A stretch of 64,000 bases of DNA from Methylomonas rhizoryzae (GTDB lineage Bacteria; Pseudomonadota; Gammaproteobacteria; Methylococcales; Methylomonadaceae), in contig NZ_CP043929.1 of assembly GCF_008632455.1 (NCBI RefSeq), positions 1,860,001-1,924,000 of the forward strand, written 5' to 3'. Made by a program: the position numbers and the translations under genes. The notes under the pieces were generated by a model. That model saw only the letters and a list, made by a program, of their open reading frames with translations, made no database searches and was not told where the DNA came from. How positions within the stretch are numbered: the stretch's first letter is position 1; every line of letters begins with the position of its first letter. Shown here in pieces: positions 17,011 to 26,838 of the stretch.

Positions 17011-20000
17011 ATGATGAATACAGCGTCTTCCTCAAACCTTCCCGACAAATTAGTTGCGCCGGCGGTCAAGCGTGCGATAGCCAGACATCGCTTATATGGC
17101 TTATTGAATTCGGCGAGGCAAAGCTATCGCTTGATATGGCTGCCGGCCCCCGCCGGGTCCGGGAAAACCACTCTGGCGGCGACGTATGCCGAACACGCCG
17201 AATGTCCGGTGCTTTGGTATCGGTTGGATGCCGACGACAGCGATCCGGCCGCATTTTTTCAGCATTTTCTGATGGCAGCCGAGGCCCGTTTCGGTTTGGC
17301 GGCGACGCCGGCAACCTTCAATCCGGGATTCTTGAATAACCTGAGCGCCTATTCCAGGCAGTTTTTCGGTTCGATATTGCACAACGACACCCGCCAGCGC
17401 CTGATCGTTTTCGACGATTATCATGCGGTGCAGGATTTCGCCTTGCTGCAACAGGTGTTGGAGGCCCTGTTCCGGACGGCCGCGGACAACTACCGGATTC
17501 TGGTGTTTAGTCGCAACCATCCGCCGGCCTATTGTTTGAATTTGCTTTACAACCAGCTGACGGTCGTACCGGCCGGGGTGTTGAGCTTCAGCGCGCAGGA
17601 AGCGGCGCAGTTGTTGGCGGCGAAAGACGTTAGGTTGGAAAGTGCCCGCTTCGCGCAGTTGCTTGCGCAGACCGGCGGTTGGGCCGCCGCTCTGGCCGTG
17701 ATTTCCAAGCAAGCCCAAGCGGACTGTGAACCGGGGGCGCCGTTGCCGGAAGATCCGGCGCAACAAGCCTGGCTGGGGTTGCCGGCCCAAACCCGACGGC
17801 GTTTGTTGGGTATCGCGCTGCCGCAAACCGTCAGCGAAAGCGTGGCGATCGAACTCACCGGCGAAGCCGAGACAGGCATCACCTTGTTCAATTTGGCGGA
17901 AGATCAATACTTGTTGAGCCGAATCGAGTCTGACCCGCCCATCTACAAATTGCATCCCTTATTGCGCCAGTTTCTGTTGGAGCAGTTGCGCGGCCAAACC
18001 GACACGACAAGGTATGCGGACCGCATCAGCGAGGTTGCAGGGATTTTGCAGCGCAACCATCAGTTGGGCGAAGCGGCCGAGCTCTATGCGCAAGCGGAAA
18101 ACTGGGCTTGCTTGAGCGGCATGATTCTGACCCACGCGCCGGCCGAGTTGGCGGCCGGACGTGCGGTCAGGTTGTTGAGCTGGCTGGAAAGCCTGCCGGA
18201 AACGGAACGTCAAGATCCTTGGTTAGCTTACTGGTATGCTGCGGCCAGCCTGCCTTTCAATCCTAAGCGGGCCCAAGCGTTTTTTGAACGGGCACATGCC
18301 GGGTTCGGCTCCGACCCGCTTGGCCGTTTGCTCAGTGCGGCTGGCGTGGTGACCGCCATGTATCTGGCTTGGGATGATTTTATCGAGGCACCGGGCTGGT
18401 TGCGGGAATTGGCCGAACTGGATGCGTTTCGCGCCGGTCTGAACGACCCGGAAGTGGATACCTGGGTGTTGGGCTGCGGCAATATGCTGGTCAATCTGGA
18501 TTCGGACCACGGCTTGCTGCAAAACTGGATTACCCGCGCGGAAACCTTGATTCAGGTTCATGCCAAATCCGATCAGTTGTTCCTGGTGAATTTTTTATTG
18601 CAAACCCGTATTTGGCAAGGCGATTTTTCCGGTTGCCGCGCCTTGTTGATGCAAATTCAGACCGAACAATCGGCCGACATGCCGTTGATGAAAATCACGC
18701 TGCTGATTTGGAGTGCGGTCAACGCCTTTTTGGAAGCCGACCATGCCAAGGCGTATCAAACCGTGGAGCAGGCGCGCATTCTGGCGGAAAATTTCGACCT
18801 GCGGTTTTTGCTGCCGCAAATCTACGGCCAGGAAATCTACACGGCCTTGTCCTGTCACGATGTCGACCGGGCCGGTCAGGCGCTGCAAAACATGTATGCC
18901 AGTCTGTTGCCAGACCGGCGCCAGGATCGCGGTTTTTATTTGCATGTAAAATCCTGCTGGCTGTTGTTACGGGACGAACTGGCTCAAGCCCGCAAGGAAG
19001 CCGAAGCTACCTTGCAAATCAGTCTGGATACCGGCGTTGCCTCCAGTGCCAGTCTGGTAGAGCACGTGCTGGCGCAAATCCTGATTGCCGAATGCGATTG
19101 GGCATGCGCCAAGCCGCGTCTGGACAGGATAGAAGCTTATTGTCGTCAAAGCGGCTTTCACTACATTCTGTTCATGTTGCAATTGACCCGAGCCGGCGGG
19201 TTGTTGTCGGCGGGTGACGAAGCGGCGGCAATAGAAGTATTGCAAACCGCATTGCCGCTGGGCCGCAGCCGGCGCTACCTGAACGCGCATCCGCAATGGC
19301 AGATCCACAGCATTAGCCGCTTATGTGCCTTGGCGCTGGAGCGGCAAATCGAACCCGATTACGTCCGTTTGTTGATCAGGGAACGAAAGCTGCCGCCCGG
19401 CAACGACGCCCGCGAAAGCTGGCCGTGGCCGGTTAAAATCCGAACGTTGGGCGGTTTTCGGGTCGATGCGGCCGGACAGGCCGTGCAAGCGGGTAAAAAA
19501 GACAACAAGCCGTTGCTGCTGTTGCAGCTACTGATCACCATCAACCCGGACGGCGTTCCCCGTCAGGTATTGGCCGATCAGATATGGCCGGACGCCGATG
19601 CCGATACCGCCCTGCATGCCTTTGAAGTCAACCTGCAACGTTTGCGTAAAATGCTGGGCAGACAGGATGCGCTCATCCTGTCCGGCGGCAACTTGTATTT
19701 GAACCGAAATTTGTGCTGGCTGGATATCTGGACCCTGGACGAACTGAGCCGCCGGCTCGATCAACAACTGATCGCGGCGGAAACCGTCGTGCGCCGTTTA
19801 TTGGCTATTTGGCGAGGTCCGTTCCTGCCGGGTCAAACCGGCCCCGGCAGCGAAGCCAAGCGTCTGTTGCTGGCCGCGAAATTCGTCCGGGTGATGACGC
19901 AAATCGGGCTAACCCTGGTCGACCAAAACAAGCCGGAGTGCGCCATCGAGGCTTTTCGCAAGGCCGTCGAAGTCGAGCCGTTGGCCGAACAACTGCATTA

Positions 20001-20148
20001 TCGGCTGATAAAAATCCTGCTCGATCAAGGCCGGCCATTGGACGCGTTGGCCGCTTATCGCTTGTACGCATCCATCCATAGCAGTCATTGGGGGCACCAA
20101 GCCTCGGATACCTTGAAGCTCTGCCGGGATTTGTTGAGCCAAACCTGA
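17011..20148 (+). CDS. MalT-like STAND ATPase regulator with SARP/BTAD C-terminus
   Basis: 1045 residues. The N-terminus matches the MalT/AAA type of STAND ATPase: KRAIARHRLYGLLN, a P-loop (PAGSGKTT, about 47-54), and Walker B-like LIVFDDYHAVQ (about 130-140). The middle 450 residues are TPR-like helical repeats. Unlike MalT, which ends in a LuxR HTH, the C-terminus from about residue 808 has an OmpR-type winged helix (IRTLGGFRVD, KPLLLLQLLI, QVLADQIWPDADADTA, FEVNLQRLRKMLG) followed by a bacterial transcriptional activator domain (FRKAVEVEPLAEQLHYRLI, GRPLDALAAYRLY). Such proteins activate transcription from promoters with direct repeats. The two genes that follow it have such repeats (see 20181 and 21545), so they are likely targets. 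The inducer is unknown. Confidence 0.85.
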   Translation: MMNTASSSNLPDKLVAPAVKRAIARHRLYGLLNSARQSYRLIWLPAPAGSGKTTLAATYAEHAECPVLWYRLDADDSDPAAFFQHFLMAAEARFGLAATPATFNPGFLNNLSAYSRQFFGSILHNDTRQRLIVFDDYHAVQDFALLQQVLEALFRTAADNYRILVFSRNHPPAYCLNLLYNQLTVVPAGVLSFSAQEAAQLLAAKDVRLESARFAQLLAQTGGWAAALAVISKQAQADCEPGAPLPEDPAQQAWLGLPAQTRRRLLGIALPQTVSESVAIELTGEAETGITLFNLAEDQYLLSRIESDPPIYKLHPLLRQFLLEQLRGQTDTTRYADRISEVAGILQRNHQLGEAAELYAQAENWACLSGMILTHAPAELAAGRAVRLLSWLESLPETERQDPWLAYWYAAASLPFNPKRAQAFFERAHAGFGSDPLGRLLSAAGVVTAMYLAWDDFIEAPGWLRELAELDAFRAGLNDPEVDTWVLGCGNMLVNLDSDHGLLQNWITRAETLIQVHAKSDQLFLVNFLLQTRIWQGDFSGCRALLMQIQTEQSADMPLMKITLLIWSAVNAFLEADHAKAYQTVEQARILAENFDLRFLLPQIYGQEIYTALSCHDVDRAGQALQNMYASLLPDRRQDRGFYLHVKSCWLLLRDELAQARKEAEATLQISLDTGVASSASLVEHVLAQILIAECDWACAKPRLDRIEAYCRQSGFHYILFMLQLTRAGGLLSAGDEAAAIEVLQTALPLGRSRRYLNAHPQWQIHSISRLCALALERQIEPDYVRLLIRERKLPPGNDARESWPWPVKIRTLGGFRVDAAGQAVQAGKKDNKPLLLLQLLITINPDGVPRQVLADQIWPDADADTALHAFEVNLQRLRKMLGRQDALILSGGNLYLNRNLCWLDIWTLDELSRRLDQQLIAAETVVRRLLAIWRGPFLPGQTGPGSEAKRLLLAAKFVRVMTQIGLTLVDQNKPECAIEAFRKAVEVEPLAEQLHYRLIKILLDQGRPLDALAAYRLYASIHSSHWGHQASDTLKLCRDLLSQT

Positions 20149-20180
20149 AGGCTGCAGCAGGTTGCGGTTTAAAACGCAGT

Positions 20181-20214
20181 TGTGAGTTTTTTGTGAGTAT
20201 CGCCGCTTTAGTAT
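20181..20214 (+). promoter_or_regulatory. Direct-repeat operator/promoter, copy 1
   Basis: TGTGAGT at 20181-20187 and TGTGAGT at 20192-20198 are separated by TTTT, giving an 11-bp period. Ten bases after the second heptamer is a -10-like TAGTAT (20209-20214), and no good -35 hexamer is present. This is the arrangement used by SARP/BTAD activators. It precedes the PEP-CTERM gene at 20263 and is repeated at 21545. Confidence 0.7.
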
Positions 20215-20262
20215 GTTGATCGTTCTTACTCCACAGATCAATCAGAGCAGGGGGATACCACG

Positions 20263-21393
20263 ATGCACAATCTCGCACAGCCGCGCATTATGCGCGGCGT
20301 TTGGCTTTTCGGATCGGCTTTTTTGCTGATGTCTGTATTGACAGCTCAGCAGGCCTTGGCTTCGACGCGTTACGAAACCTACGCCAGAGTCTACGACAGC
20401 TCCGGACCGCGCACGGTCTGCAACGATTTTTTTTGCAGTTCCACCACAGTGATACCGCCGGTTGATATTGTCGACCGGCACAGCGGTGCCGAACCTAACC
20501 CGTCCTCCCCGGCTGGTGTATCCATACATTCGAATGCAAACGCGGTGGTCGGTTTAGCAGGGGCAACTGCCACTTCCGTCATTTATGACACCGGTTTAAT
20601 CCGCGACGCGATCAAAATCGGCGTATCCGCATCCAGCCAGCGATCGGGTTACCTTTTAGGCGAAGCACATGCCAGAGCCGAGATTACTTTTGGAATCACC
20701 GTCGAATTCAATTTCCCGGACGATCCTTTCCTCGCGGCCCATGCCGTTTCGCATTGTGGCGGAGGTTGCCCGCTGGCCATGGACTTTCAGCATCAAACCA
20801 CCGGTCGGTTCAGCTTTTCAGGCGTTCCCGGTCAAGGCGCAGAAGCGTATTTTTCCGAAACCTTGAGCATGGACAGCGGGGCCAACCTTTCGGGTGAAGC
20901 CAGCATCGCCGCTGATCCGCTGAACGGTAACAGCCTGACGCCGGGAGTCAACGGCCTGTGGAGTGCTAGCGACTTTTACCCGCCTCAAACCGGCACGGGC
21001 GGAACCGAGCTGGCATTTAATCATTTCGAGTCCATTACCAATCAATTTTCGATTTTCAGCGTCAACTTTTGTACCGAATTGAACACCGGGCTTTGTTTGC
21101 TGGGCAATTACACGGTCAGCATCGAACAAGCTGCCGCAGCCGGATTTAGCGGTAATTCCGAGTACACCACCGGCGGCGGGGTGACTAGCGATTTCGCCCA
21201 TACCTCTGAATTCAGCCCCGTCCGACTTTACGATCCATCCGGTCTTTTGGATCTGAGCAATGCGCAAGTCAACATCCGTTTCTTCGATCCGGCTCCGGTG
21301 CCCCTGCCGGGCGCATTCTGGCTGTTTGCCTCGGCATTGGGGGCTTTCAGTCTAAAGCGCGTGCGCGATTCGGACAGAAAGCGCGCTCAATAG
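20263..21393 (+). CDS. PEP-CTERM-anchored exported protein
   Basis: 376 residues with a signal peptide (cleaved after about QQALA) and a C-terminal PEP-CTERM sorting tail: VPLPGAFWLFASALGAF followed by basic residues. Such tails are recognised by exosortase and are common in exopolysaccharide-making proteobacteria. The body is beta-rich and Ser/Thr/Gly-rich with two Cys pairs (NDFFCSS and CGGGC) and no enzyme motif. A GCAGGGGG ribosome-binding site precedes the ATG. The gene follows the MalT/BTAD regulator and carries the same upstream direct repeat as the next PEP-CTERM gene, so the two are probably co-regulated. A surface or matrix role is inferred. Confidence 0.85.
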   Translation: MHNLAQPRIMRGVWLFGSAFLLMSVLTAQQALASTRYETYARVYDSSGPRTVCNDFFCSSTTVIPPVDIVDRHSGAEPNPSSPAGVSIHSNANAVVGLAGATATSVIYDTGLIRDAIKIGVSASSQRSGYLLGEAHARAEITFGITVEFNFPDDPFLAAHAVSHCGGGCPLAMDFQHQTTGRFSFSGVPGQGAEAYFSETLSMDSGANLSGEASIAADPLNGNSLTPGVNGLWSASDFYPPQTGTGGTELAFNHFESITNQFSIFSVNFCTELNTGLCLLGNYTVSIEQAAAAGFSGNSEYTTGGGVTSDFAHTSEFSPVRLYDPSGLLDLSNAQVNIRFFDPAPVPLPGAFWLFASALGAFSLKRVRDSDRKRAQ

Positions 21394-21544
21394 CGCAGCT
21401 GAGAGATTGAGTGACAATCTAACGCTGCCGCTGAGGTAGGCGGTGGCATCGCCCATCTAAACCGGGCTTTCGGCTTTTCCGGTATCGGGAGCAAGCAACG
21501 GCCGCTGCGTTGATGTTCGCTCAAAAAGATTAAAAAACCGATTT

Positions 21545-21578
21545 TGTGAGTTTTTTGTGGGTGTGCTTGCGCTACAAC
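21545..21578 (+). promoter_or_regulatory. Direct-repeat operator/promoter, copy 2
   Basis: TGTGAGT at 21545-21551 and TGTGGGT at 21556-21562 with a TTTT spacer repeat the arrangement seen at 20181. A -10-like TACAAC (21573-21578) again begins exactly ten bases after the second heptamer. It precedes the long PEP-CTERM gene at 21638. Confidence 0.7.
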
Positions 21579-21637
21579 CGGATACGCAGCTCATTTTTCC
21601 CGTTATCAAACATCAGCGAATACCGAGGATTTACATT

Positions 21638-24600
21638 ATGATCAGACTCCATGCATTTTCACCGACGCAATTGAGTGCCGCCATACTTTCGCTGCTATCG
21701 CCCGGTTTGGCTCCGGCTGCGCAAATCGACTGGACGGCCGGCAGCGGTTTTTGGGATGTCGCCGGCAACTGGAATTCATCGCCCGCCTTGCCCGGCGCGA
21801 CGGATGACGTGATCGTCGATGTTGCGGGCACGCAAACCGTCACCATCCGCTCCACCGGCGGCGGGCAAACCGTCAACAGCATCAATATGAATGGTGGGGA
21901 TGAAACCTTGGCTATCAGTTCCGGCAGCCTGACACTGACCGGTGCAACAACCACTAACAATGCCAGCGGTGCTTCCGCCGTTTCCCAATTGACACATAGC
22001 TCCGGTACATTGAATGGCGCCGGTAACCTGACTGTCACCGGTGCCGCAAGCTTGGGCGGCAATCTGGAGGGCAGCGGCACCTTGATTACGCAGGGCAGCA
22101 CCAACGTAAGCGCCAGCCTTACGCTGGACGGCGGTCGCGTCTGGCAAAACGACGGCACCGTGATCAAAACCGGTCTCGGCAGCTTCAATTTAAACGGCGG
22201 TAACAGCGGCAGCAATGCCGGCGTGGCCGGCCGCATCGTCAACAACGGTCTGTTCGACCTGCAAAATGACGGCGGCAGCACCTGGAACTCCAATCAGGGC
22301 GGTACCGGCGTGATCGACAACGCCGCCGGCGCCACCTTCCGCAAATCCGGTGGCAGCGGTAGCTCGAATATTCTGGCCACGTTCAACAACGCCGGCACGG
22401 TCGAGGCGCAAAGCGGCACTTTGAGTTTGAGTGCAGGCGGCACACATAGCGGCGATTTCACGGTGGCTGACGGCGCCACCCTGCAATTCGGCGGCGGCAC
22501 CCACGATTTGAATGGTGGCGGAATGAACGCCGACGGCCGGGTGCTGTTGTCAGCCGGTACGGTCAATGTGAACACCGTTTACACCATCGCCGGTCAAACC
22601 GAACAGACCGGCGGTACTTTAGTGTTCAACGCAAACGCCAGCACCGGAAGCCTGATCCAAACCGGCGGTACGCTAAGTGGCGCCGGGAACCTGACTGTTA
22701 CCGGTGTCGCAAGCTTGGGCGGCAATCTGGAGGGAAGCGGTACCTTGATTACGCAGGGCAGCACCAACGTAAGCGCCAGCCTTACGCTGGACGGCGGTCG
22801 CGTCTGGCAAAACGACGGCACCGTGATCAAAACCGGTCTCGGCAGCTTTAATTTAAACGGTGGTAACAGCGGCAGCAATGCCGGCGTGGCCGGCCGCATC
22901 GTCAACAACGGTCTGTTCGACCTGCAAAATGACGGCGGCAGCACCTGGAACTCCAATCAGGGCGGTACCGGCGTGATCGACAACGCCGCCGGCGCCACCT
23001 TCCGCAAATCCGGTGGCAGCGGTAGCTCGAATATTCTGGCCACGTTCAACAACGCCGGCACGGTCGAGGCGCAAAGCGGCACTTTGAGTTTGAGTGCAGG
23101 CGGCACACATAGCGGCGATTTCACGGTGGCTGACGGCGCCACCCTGCAATTCGGCGGCGGCACCCACGATTTGAATGGTGGCGGAATGAACGCCGACGGC
23201 CGGGTGCTGTTGTCAGCCGGTACGGTCAATGTGAACACCGTTTACACCATCGCCGGTCAAACCGAACAGACCGGCGGTACTTTAGTGTTCAACGCAAACG
23301 CCAGCACCGGAAGCCTGATCCAAACCGGCGGTACGCTAAGTGGCGCCGGGAACCTGACTGTTACCGGTGTCGCAAGCTTGGGCGGCAATCTGGAGGGCAG
23401 CGGTACCCTGGTTACGCAGGGCACGACCAACTTAAGCTCGAGTCTCGCTCTTGACGGCGGCCGCGTCTGGCAAAACGACGGTACCGTGATCAAAACCGGT
23501 CTCGGCAGCTTCAATTTAAACGGCGGTAACAGCGGCAGCAATGCCGGCGTGGCCGGCCGCATCGTCAACAACGGTCTGTTCGACCTGCAAAATGACGGCG
23601 GCAGCACCTGGAACTCGAACCAGGGCAGCACCGGCGTGATCGACAACGCCGCCGGCGCGACCTTCCGCAAATCCGGCGGCAGCGGTAGCTCGAATATTCT
23701 GGCCACATTCAACAATGCCGGCACGGTCGAGGCGCAAAGCGGGACATTGGCGTTCTCCGCAGGCCTGTCCAATCTCAGTGGCAATACCCTCACCGGTGGG
23801 GTGTGGCGTGTCCAGGCGAACGACGGGCAAGTGGCTACCCTGGATTTTCAACAAAACAATTCGGTTATCACTACCAATGCGGCGGATATTTATCTGGTGG
23901 GGGCGGGCGCTGTTTTTCAAGCGCGTAATACCGGCAATCAGGGCAGAACCCTGGACGAAACCCTGCAAACCAACCAGGGCGCATTGCGCCTGCAAAACGG
24001 TCGTAGCTTTAGCGCCAGCGCCAACAACGGCAATTTCAGCAACACCGGCATTCTGGAATTGAGCGACAGTCTGTTTATCGCTAATAGTCTGGTCAACGAC
24101 GGCACGCTACAGAGTTTCGGTAATAGCGCGCTACGCGGCGATAACCCGATGAGTGGCAGCGGCAGCATAGTCGCCAGCTTTGGCCGTCTGCTCATCGATG
24201 GCGGCCTCGACATGAGCGAGGGCTCGTCGCTGACCAGCAATGACGGAGCCCAAATCGATTTATCCGGCACAACCCAAGCTAGTCGCATCGGGACCTTGAA
24301 CAACAACGGCAGTCTGAACTTGGGTTCGCAAAATCTGCTGGTCACTCGAGACTACGGCAATGCCAACTTTGGCAGCGGCAATGCCTTTGACGCCAGAGCC
24401 AACATCAATGGCAGCGGGCAAATTCTGGCGGCCGGCGATACCGCCCAGCAGCTGAGCGGCGACATCAGCAATGGAGCCGGCAACGCTCCCGGGCTGGATT
24501 TCGGCAACATTCATATCGGAGACACGCTGACCCGCAATTACCGCGTCGCCAACAGCGGTAGCAATGGCAGCAGTTTGCGCGGGGCTTTGCAAACCGCAGC

Positions 24601-26395
24601 TAACGGCGGCAATCTGAGCGATAGCCGTCTGAGCGGCAGCGGCGTCACTGCCGCCAATTTCGGGCCACTGAGCAGCGGCACCGATAGCGGCGATCTGGCG
24701 GTTACTTTCACCGGCAGCACGGCAGGCGCGCTCAGCGGTCAGACGGTCGCCATCGTCAATAACTTCGATAACGTAGGCGAACAAGTGCTGAGTATCGACG
24801 GCGCGGTGTACCGATACGCCGCACCCGGTTTGTCGGCAACGGAAATTAACTTCGCCAATGCGCACGTCGGCGATGTATTGAGTCAAAACCTACTGCTTAG
24901 CAATCTGGCCGCGAACGACGGTTTTTCGGAAAGTTTAAATGCCTCGTTTGGCGCCGTCTCCGGCAATGCCGGCCACAACGGCCAAGGCATTACCCAGCTG
25001 GGAGCCGGGCAAACAGCGGATAATCTGGCCGTGCTTCTGGATACCGGTGCTGCCGGGGCGCGCAGCGGCTCAGTGTCCGTCAATCTGGCATCGGACGGCA
25101 GCGGTAACAGCGGATTGGGTTTGACCGAGTTAAACGGCAGGTCGGTGCGAGTCAGCGGTAATGTCTATGGCTACGCCGACCCGCTGATCCAAACCGCCAG
25201 CCTGGACCTGGGCGCCCGCCGGGTCGGCGATGCGGCCACGGCCGCCACGATCGTCATCCGCAATCAAGCGGCTGCCGACGGCTTCCATGAAGGGCTGGAT
25301 GCTGCGGTTTCCGCGGTGCCCACCGGTTTTTCCGCCGGCGGGTCCAACGTCGTCGATCTGGCCGCCAATCAGCAAAGCGGTTTGACGGTGCAATTTGACA
25401 GCAATACCGCCGGTTCCTATTCCGGCGATGCCACGCTGGCTTTTACCTCGAACGGCACGCTCGGCGGGTTGGCGAATACGGCTTTGGCCGATGGCCAGGT
25501 CAATCTGAGCGGCCGGGTCTATGCCGCCGCTGCCGCCGACCTGTCCGCGTCCGCGCTTGATTTCGGCATCGTGCACGTGGGGGATAGCGTGGCCAATCGA
25601 AGCATTTCGCTAAGCAATACGGCCACGGGCGCCTTGACCGATAACCTGTCCGCAACGATCGCCGCCGCACCCGCGGCGGCTTTCACGCTTAGCGGCGATT
25701 TGAGTGCTGTTGCCGCCGGTAACAGTACCAATCTGGCGGTAGCGCTGGATACTTCGGCCGCCGGCATTTTCAGCGGCAACGCTGCCTTGTCCTTGCGCAG
25801 CAGTAACGCCGAAATGAGCGACCTGGAGCTGGGCGAAGCCGGCTTGGCGTTGAGCGCGCAAGTCAACAGCTACGCCAATCCGGAACTACTGCTGGTTGCC
25901 GGTAACGCGGATCTCGATTTTATCGGCGGCGAATATGTACTGGATTTCGGCAACCTGCAGCACGGTTCGGCACCGGTAACCATTTCGCTGAGTCTGGCCA
26001 ATTCGGTGATCGGTCCAGCCGATACCTTGCGCGGCAGTTTCGATACCGGCGCGGTCGACGCGTTCAGCCTGACCGGTTTCAGCGGTTTTAGCGGCATTGA
26101 AGCCGGACAAGCCCTGGACGGTTTGTCGGTCGAGTTTTTACCCGCCACGCTGGGAAAATTCCAAAATTCGGCCAGCTTGTCTCTGTTCGGTTACAACGCC
26201 AGCGGCTACGACGCCCATATCGCCGACATTCGCTTGGTGTTGAACGGTCAGGTATCGGCGGTACCGTTGCCGGCATCCGCCTGGTTCATGTTGTCCGGCT
26301 TGGGGTTGTTGGTGGGAAAACGCCGTAAGGATACCGTCGCAATTAACTTCCCGAAATTTAAAGAGCACCATTTATGCAAGGCTGTAGGCTTTTGA
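21638..26395 (+). CDS. Large repeat-containing PEP-CTERM surface protein
   Basis: 1585 residues from the ATG at 21638 (MIRLHAFSP), which follows CCGAGGAT at a good distance; the frame is open upstream but lacks a signal peptide there. A signal peptide precedes an autotransporter-like beta-helix region with GNLTVTG, GTLITQG and NNAGTVEAQSGTL motifs, encoded by two and a half near-identical 663-bp repeats. Then come about five choice-of-anchor-D-like modules (LDFGNIHIGD, INFANAHVGD, LDFGIVHVGD, LDFGNLQHGS). The C-terminus has a PEP-CTERM motif (VPLPASAWFMLSGLGLLV, GKRRK) but about 20 more residues follow, which is unusual. An adhesin or matrix role is inferred. Confidence 0.85.
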   Translation: MIRLHAFSPTQLSAAILSLLSPGLAPAAQIDWTAGSGFWDVAGNWNSSPALPGATDDVIVDVAGTQTVTIRSTGGGQTVNSINMNGGDETLAISSGSLTLTGATTTNNASGASAVSQLTHSSGTLNGAGNLTVTGAASLGGNLEGSGTLITQGSTNVSASLTLDGGRVWQNDGTVIKTGLGSFNLNGGNSGSNAGVAGRIVNNGLFDLQNDGGSTWNSNQGGTGVIDNAAGATFRKSGGSGSSNILATFNNAGTVEAQSGTLSLSAGGTHSGDFTVADGATLQFGGGTHDLNGGGMNADGRVLLSAGTVNVNTVYTIAGQTEQTGGTLVFNANASTGSLIQTGGTLSGAGNLTVTGVASLGGNLEGSGTLITQGSTNVSASLTLDGGRVWQNDGTVIKTGLGSFNLNGGNSGSNAGVAGRIVNNGLFDLQNDGGSTWNSNQGGTGVIDNAAGATFRKSGGSGSSNILATFNNAGTVEAQSGTLSLSAGGTHSGDFTVADGATLQFGGGTHDLNGGGMNADGRVLLSAGTVNVNTVYTIAGQTEQTGGTLVFNANASTGSLIQTGGTLSGAGNLTVTGVASLGGNLEGSGTLVTQGTTNLSSSLALDGGRVWQNDGTVIKTGLGSFNLNGGNSGSNAGVAGRIVNNGLFDLQNDGGSTWNSNQGSTGVIDNAAGATFRKSGGSGSSNILATFNNAGTVEAQSGTLAFSAGLSNLSGNTLTGGVWRVQANDGQVATLDFQQNNSVITTNAADIYLVGAGAVFQARNTGNQGRTLDETLQTNQGALRLQNGRSFSASANNGNFSNTGILELSDSLFIANSLVNDGTLQSFGNSALRGDNPMSGSGSIVASFGRLLIDGGLDMSEGSSLTSNDGAQIDLSGTTQASRIGTLNNNGSLNLGSQNLLVTRDYGNANFGSGNAFDARANINGSGQILAAGDTAQQLSGDISNGAGNAPGLDFGNIHIGDTLTRNYRVANSGSNGSSLRGALQTAANGGNLSDSRLSGSGVTAANFGPLSSGTDSGDLAVTFTGSTAGALSGQTVAIVNNFDNVGEQVLSIDGAVYRYAAPGLSATEINFANAHVGDVLSQNLLLSNLAANDGFSESLNASFGAVSGNAGHNGQGITQLGAGQTADNLAVLLDTGAAGARSGSVSVNLASDGSGNSGLGLTELNGRSVRVSGNVYGYADPLIQTASLDLGARRVGDAATAATIVIRNQAAADGFHEGLDAAVSAVPTGFSAGGSNVVDLAANQQSGLTVQFDSNTAGSYSGDATLAFTSNGTLGGLANTALADGQVNLSGRVYAAAAADLSASALDFGIVHVGDSVANRSISLSNTATGALTDNLSATIAAAPAAAFTLSGDLSAVAAGNSTNLAVALDTSAAGIFSGNAALSLRSSNAEMSDLELGEAGLALSAQVNSYANPELLLVAGNADLDFIGGEYVLDFGNLQHGSAPVTISLSLANSVIGPADTLRGSFDTGAVDAFSLTGFSGFSGIEAGQALDGLSVEFLPATLGKFQNSASLSLFGYNASGYDAHIADIRLVLNGQVSAVPLPASAWFMLSGLGLLVGKRRKDTVAINFPKFKEHHLCKAVGF
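22018..23742 (+). repeat. Near-identical 663-bp tandem repeats (2.6 copies)
   Basis: Copies run 22018-22680, 22681-23343 and 23344-23742 (partial). The first two differ at only a few positions over 663 bp; the third begins to diverge within the first 100 bp and stops matching near 23742. Each full copy encodes 221 residues in frame, so unit number can change without breaking the gene. Confidence 0.9.
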
Positions 26396-26505
26396 GTCGC
26401 TATCGCGACGGCTTGATTTAACGTCGCTTCCCGCACGGACAGGGCGGTTGGGAGGCATGAACCCCAACATTTTTACCGGTTGCTGATGGTTGTATTGGTC
26501 GCGAT

Positions 26506-26552
26506 GTCTCGCTACGCTACGAAACCTTGGAAACGAAGCGATAGCGAGAGAC
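26506..26552. repeat. Imperfect palindromic repeat
   Basis: GTCTCGCTACGCT at the left pairs with AGCGATAGCGAGAGAC at the right apart from small bulges, around a centre of about 18 bases. It has no T-run, so it is more likely a REP-type element than a terminator. Confidence 0.45.
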
Positions 26553-26583
26553 GGTTGAGTCATGTAGATACGCATCGCGTACC

Positions 26584-26838
26584 TTATTGATTCTGTTGAT
26601 ATTGGTTGGTGTTGAAAAATGGTATGCAGTGCATACGTGACTGTTCGGGCGACTTCAAGATCATACCGATCGGATAATTTTTCATGGCTTCGCTTAAAAT
26701 CCGGTACCGGCAGGCGATGGAGGTTAACTGCGGCGGGCTTTCGTTCATCAAAAAAACGGCAAACCTGTTGGTAGACGGCTCGTAGATAATCTGCCCCGTC
26801 GTGAGTGCCGGTAAGGGGCGGCGTGTTTTGTGCCGCAT
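26584..26838 (-). CDS. Possible small protein, unknown
   Basis: 84 residues (MRHKTRRPLPAL...). The central part (IIYEPSTNRFAVFLMNESPP, then YRILSEAMKNYPIGMIL) has a protein-like composition, without signal or membrane segment. No good ribosome-binding site is visible and no family is recognised. It could also be chance coding in repeat-rich DNA, so confidence is low. Confidence 0.35.
   Translation of the reverse strand: MRHKTRRPLPALTTGQIIYEPSTNRFAVFLMNESPPQLTSIACRYRILSEAMKNYPIGMILKSPEQSRMHCIPFFNTNQYQQNQ

Noticed and set aside
21557..21637. Upstream in-frame start of the large PEP-CTERM gene
   Set aside because: It would place the operator-like repeat inside the coding frame and lacks a signal peptide; the ATG at 21638 follows a good ribosome-binding site and begins a signal peptide.
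22018..23742. CRISPR-like repetition
   Set aside because: The repeats are 663-bp coding units in one frame, not short repeats with spacers.
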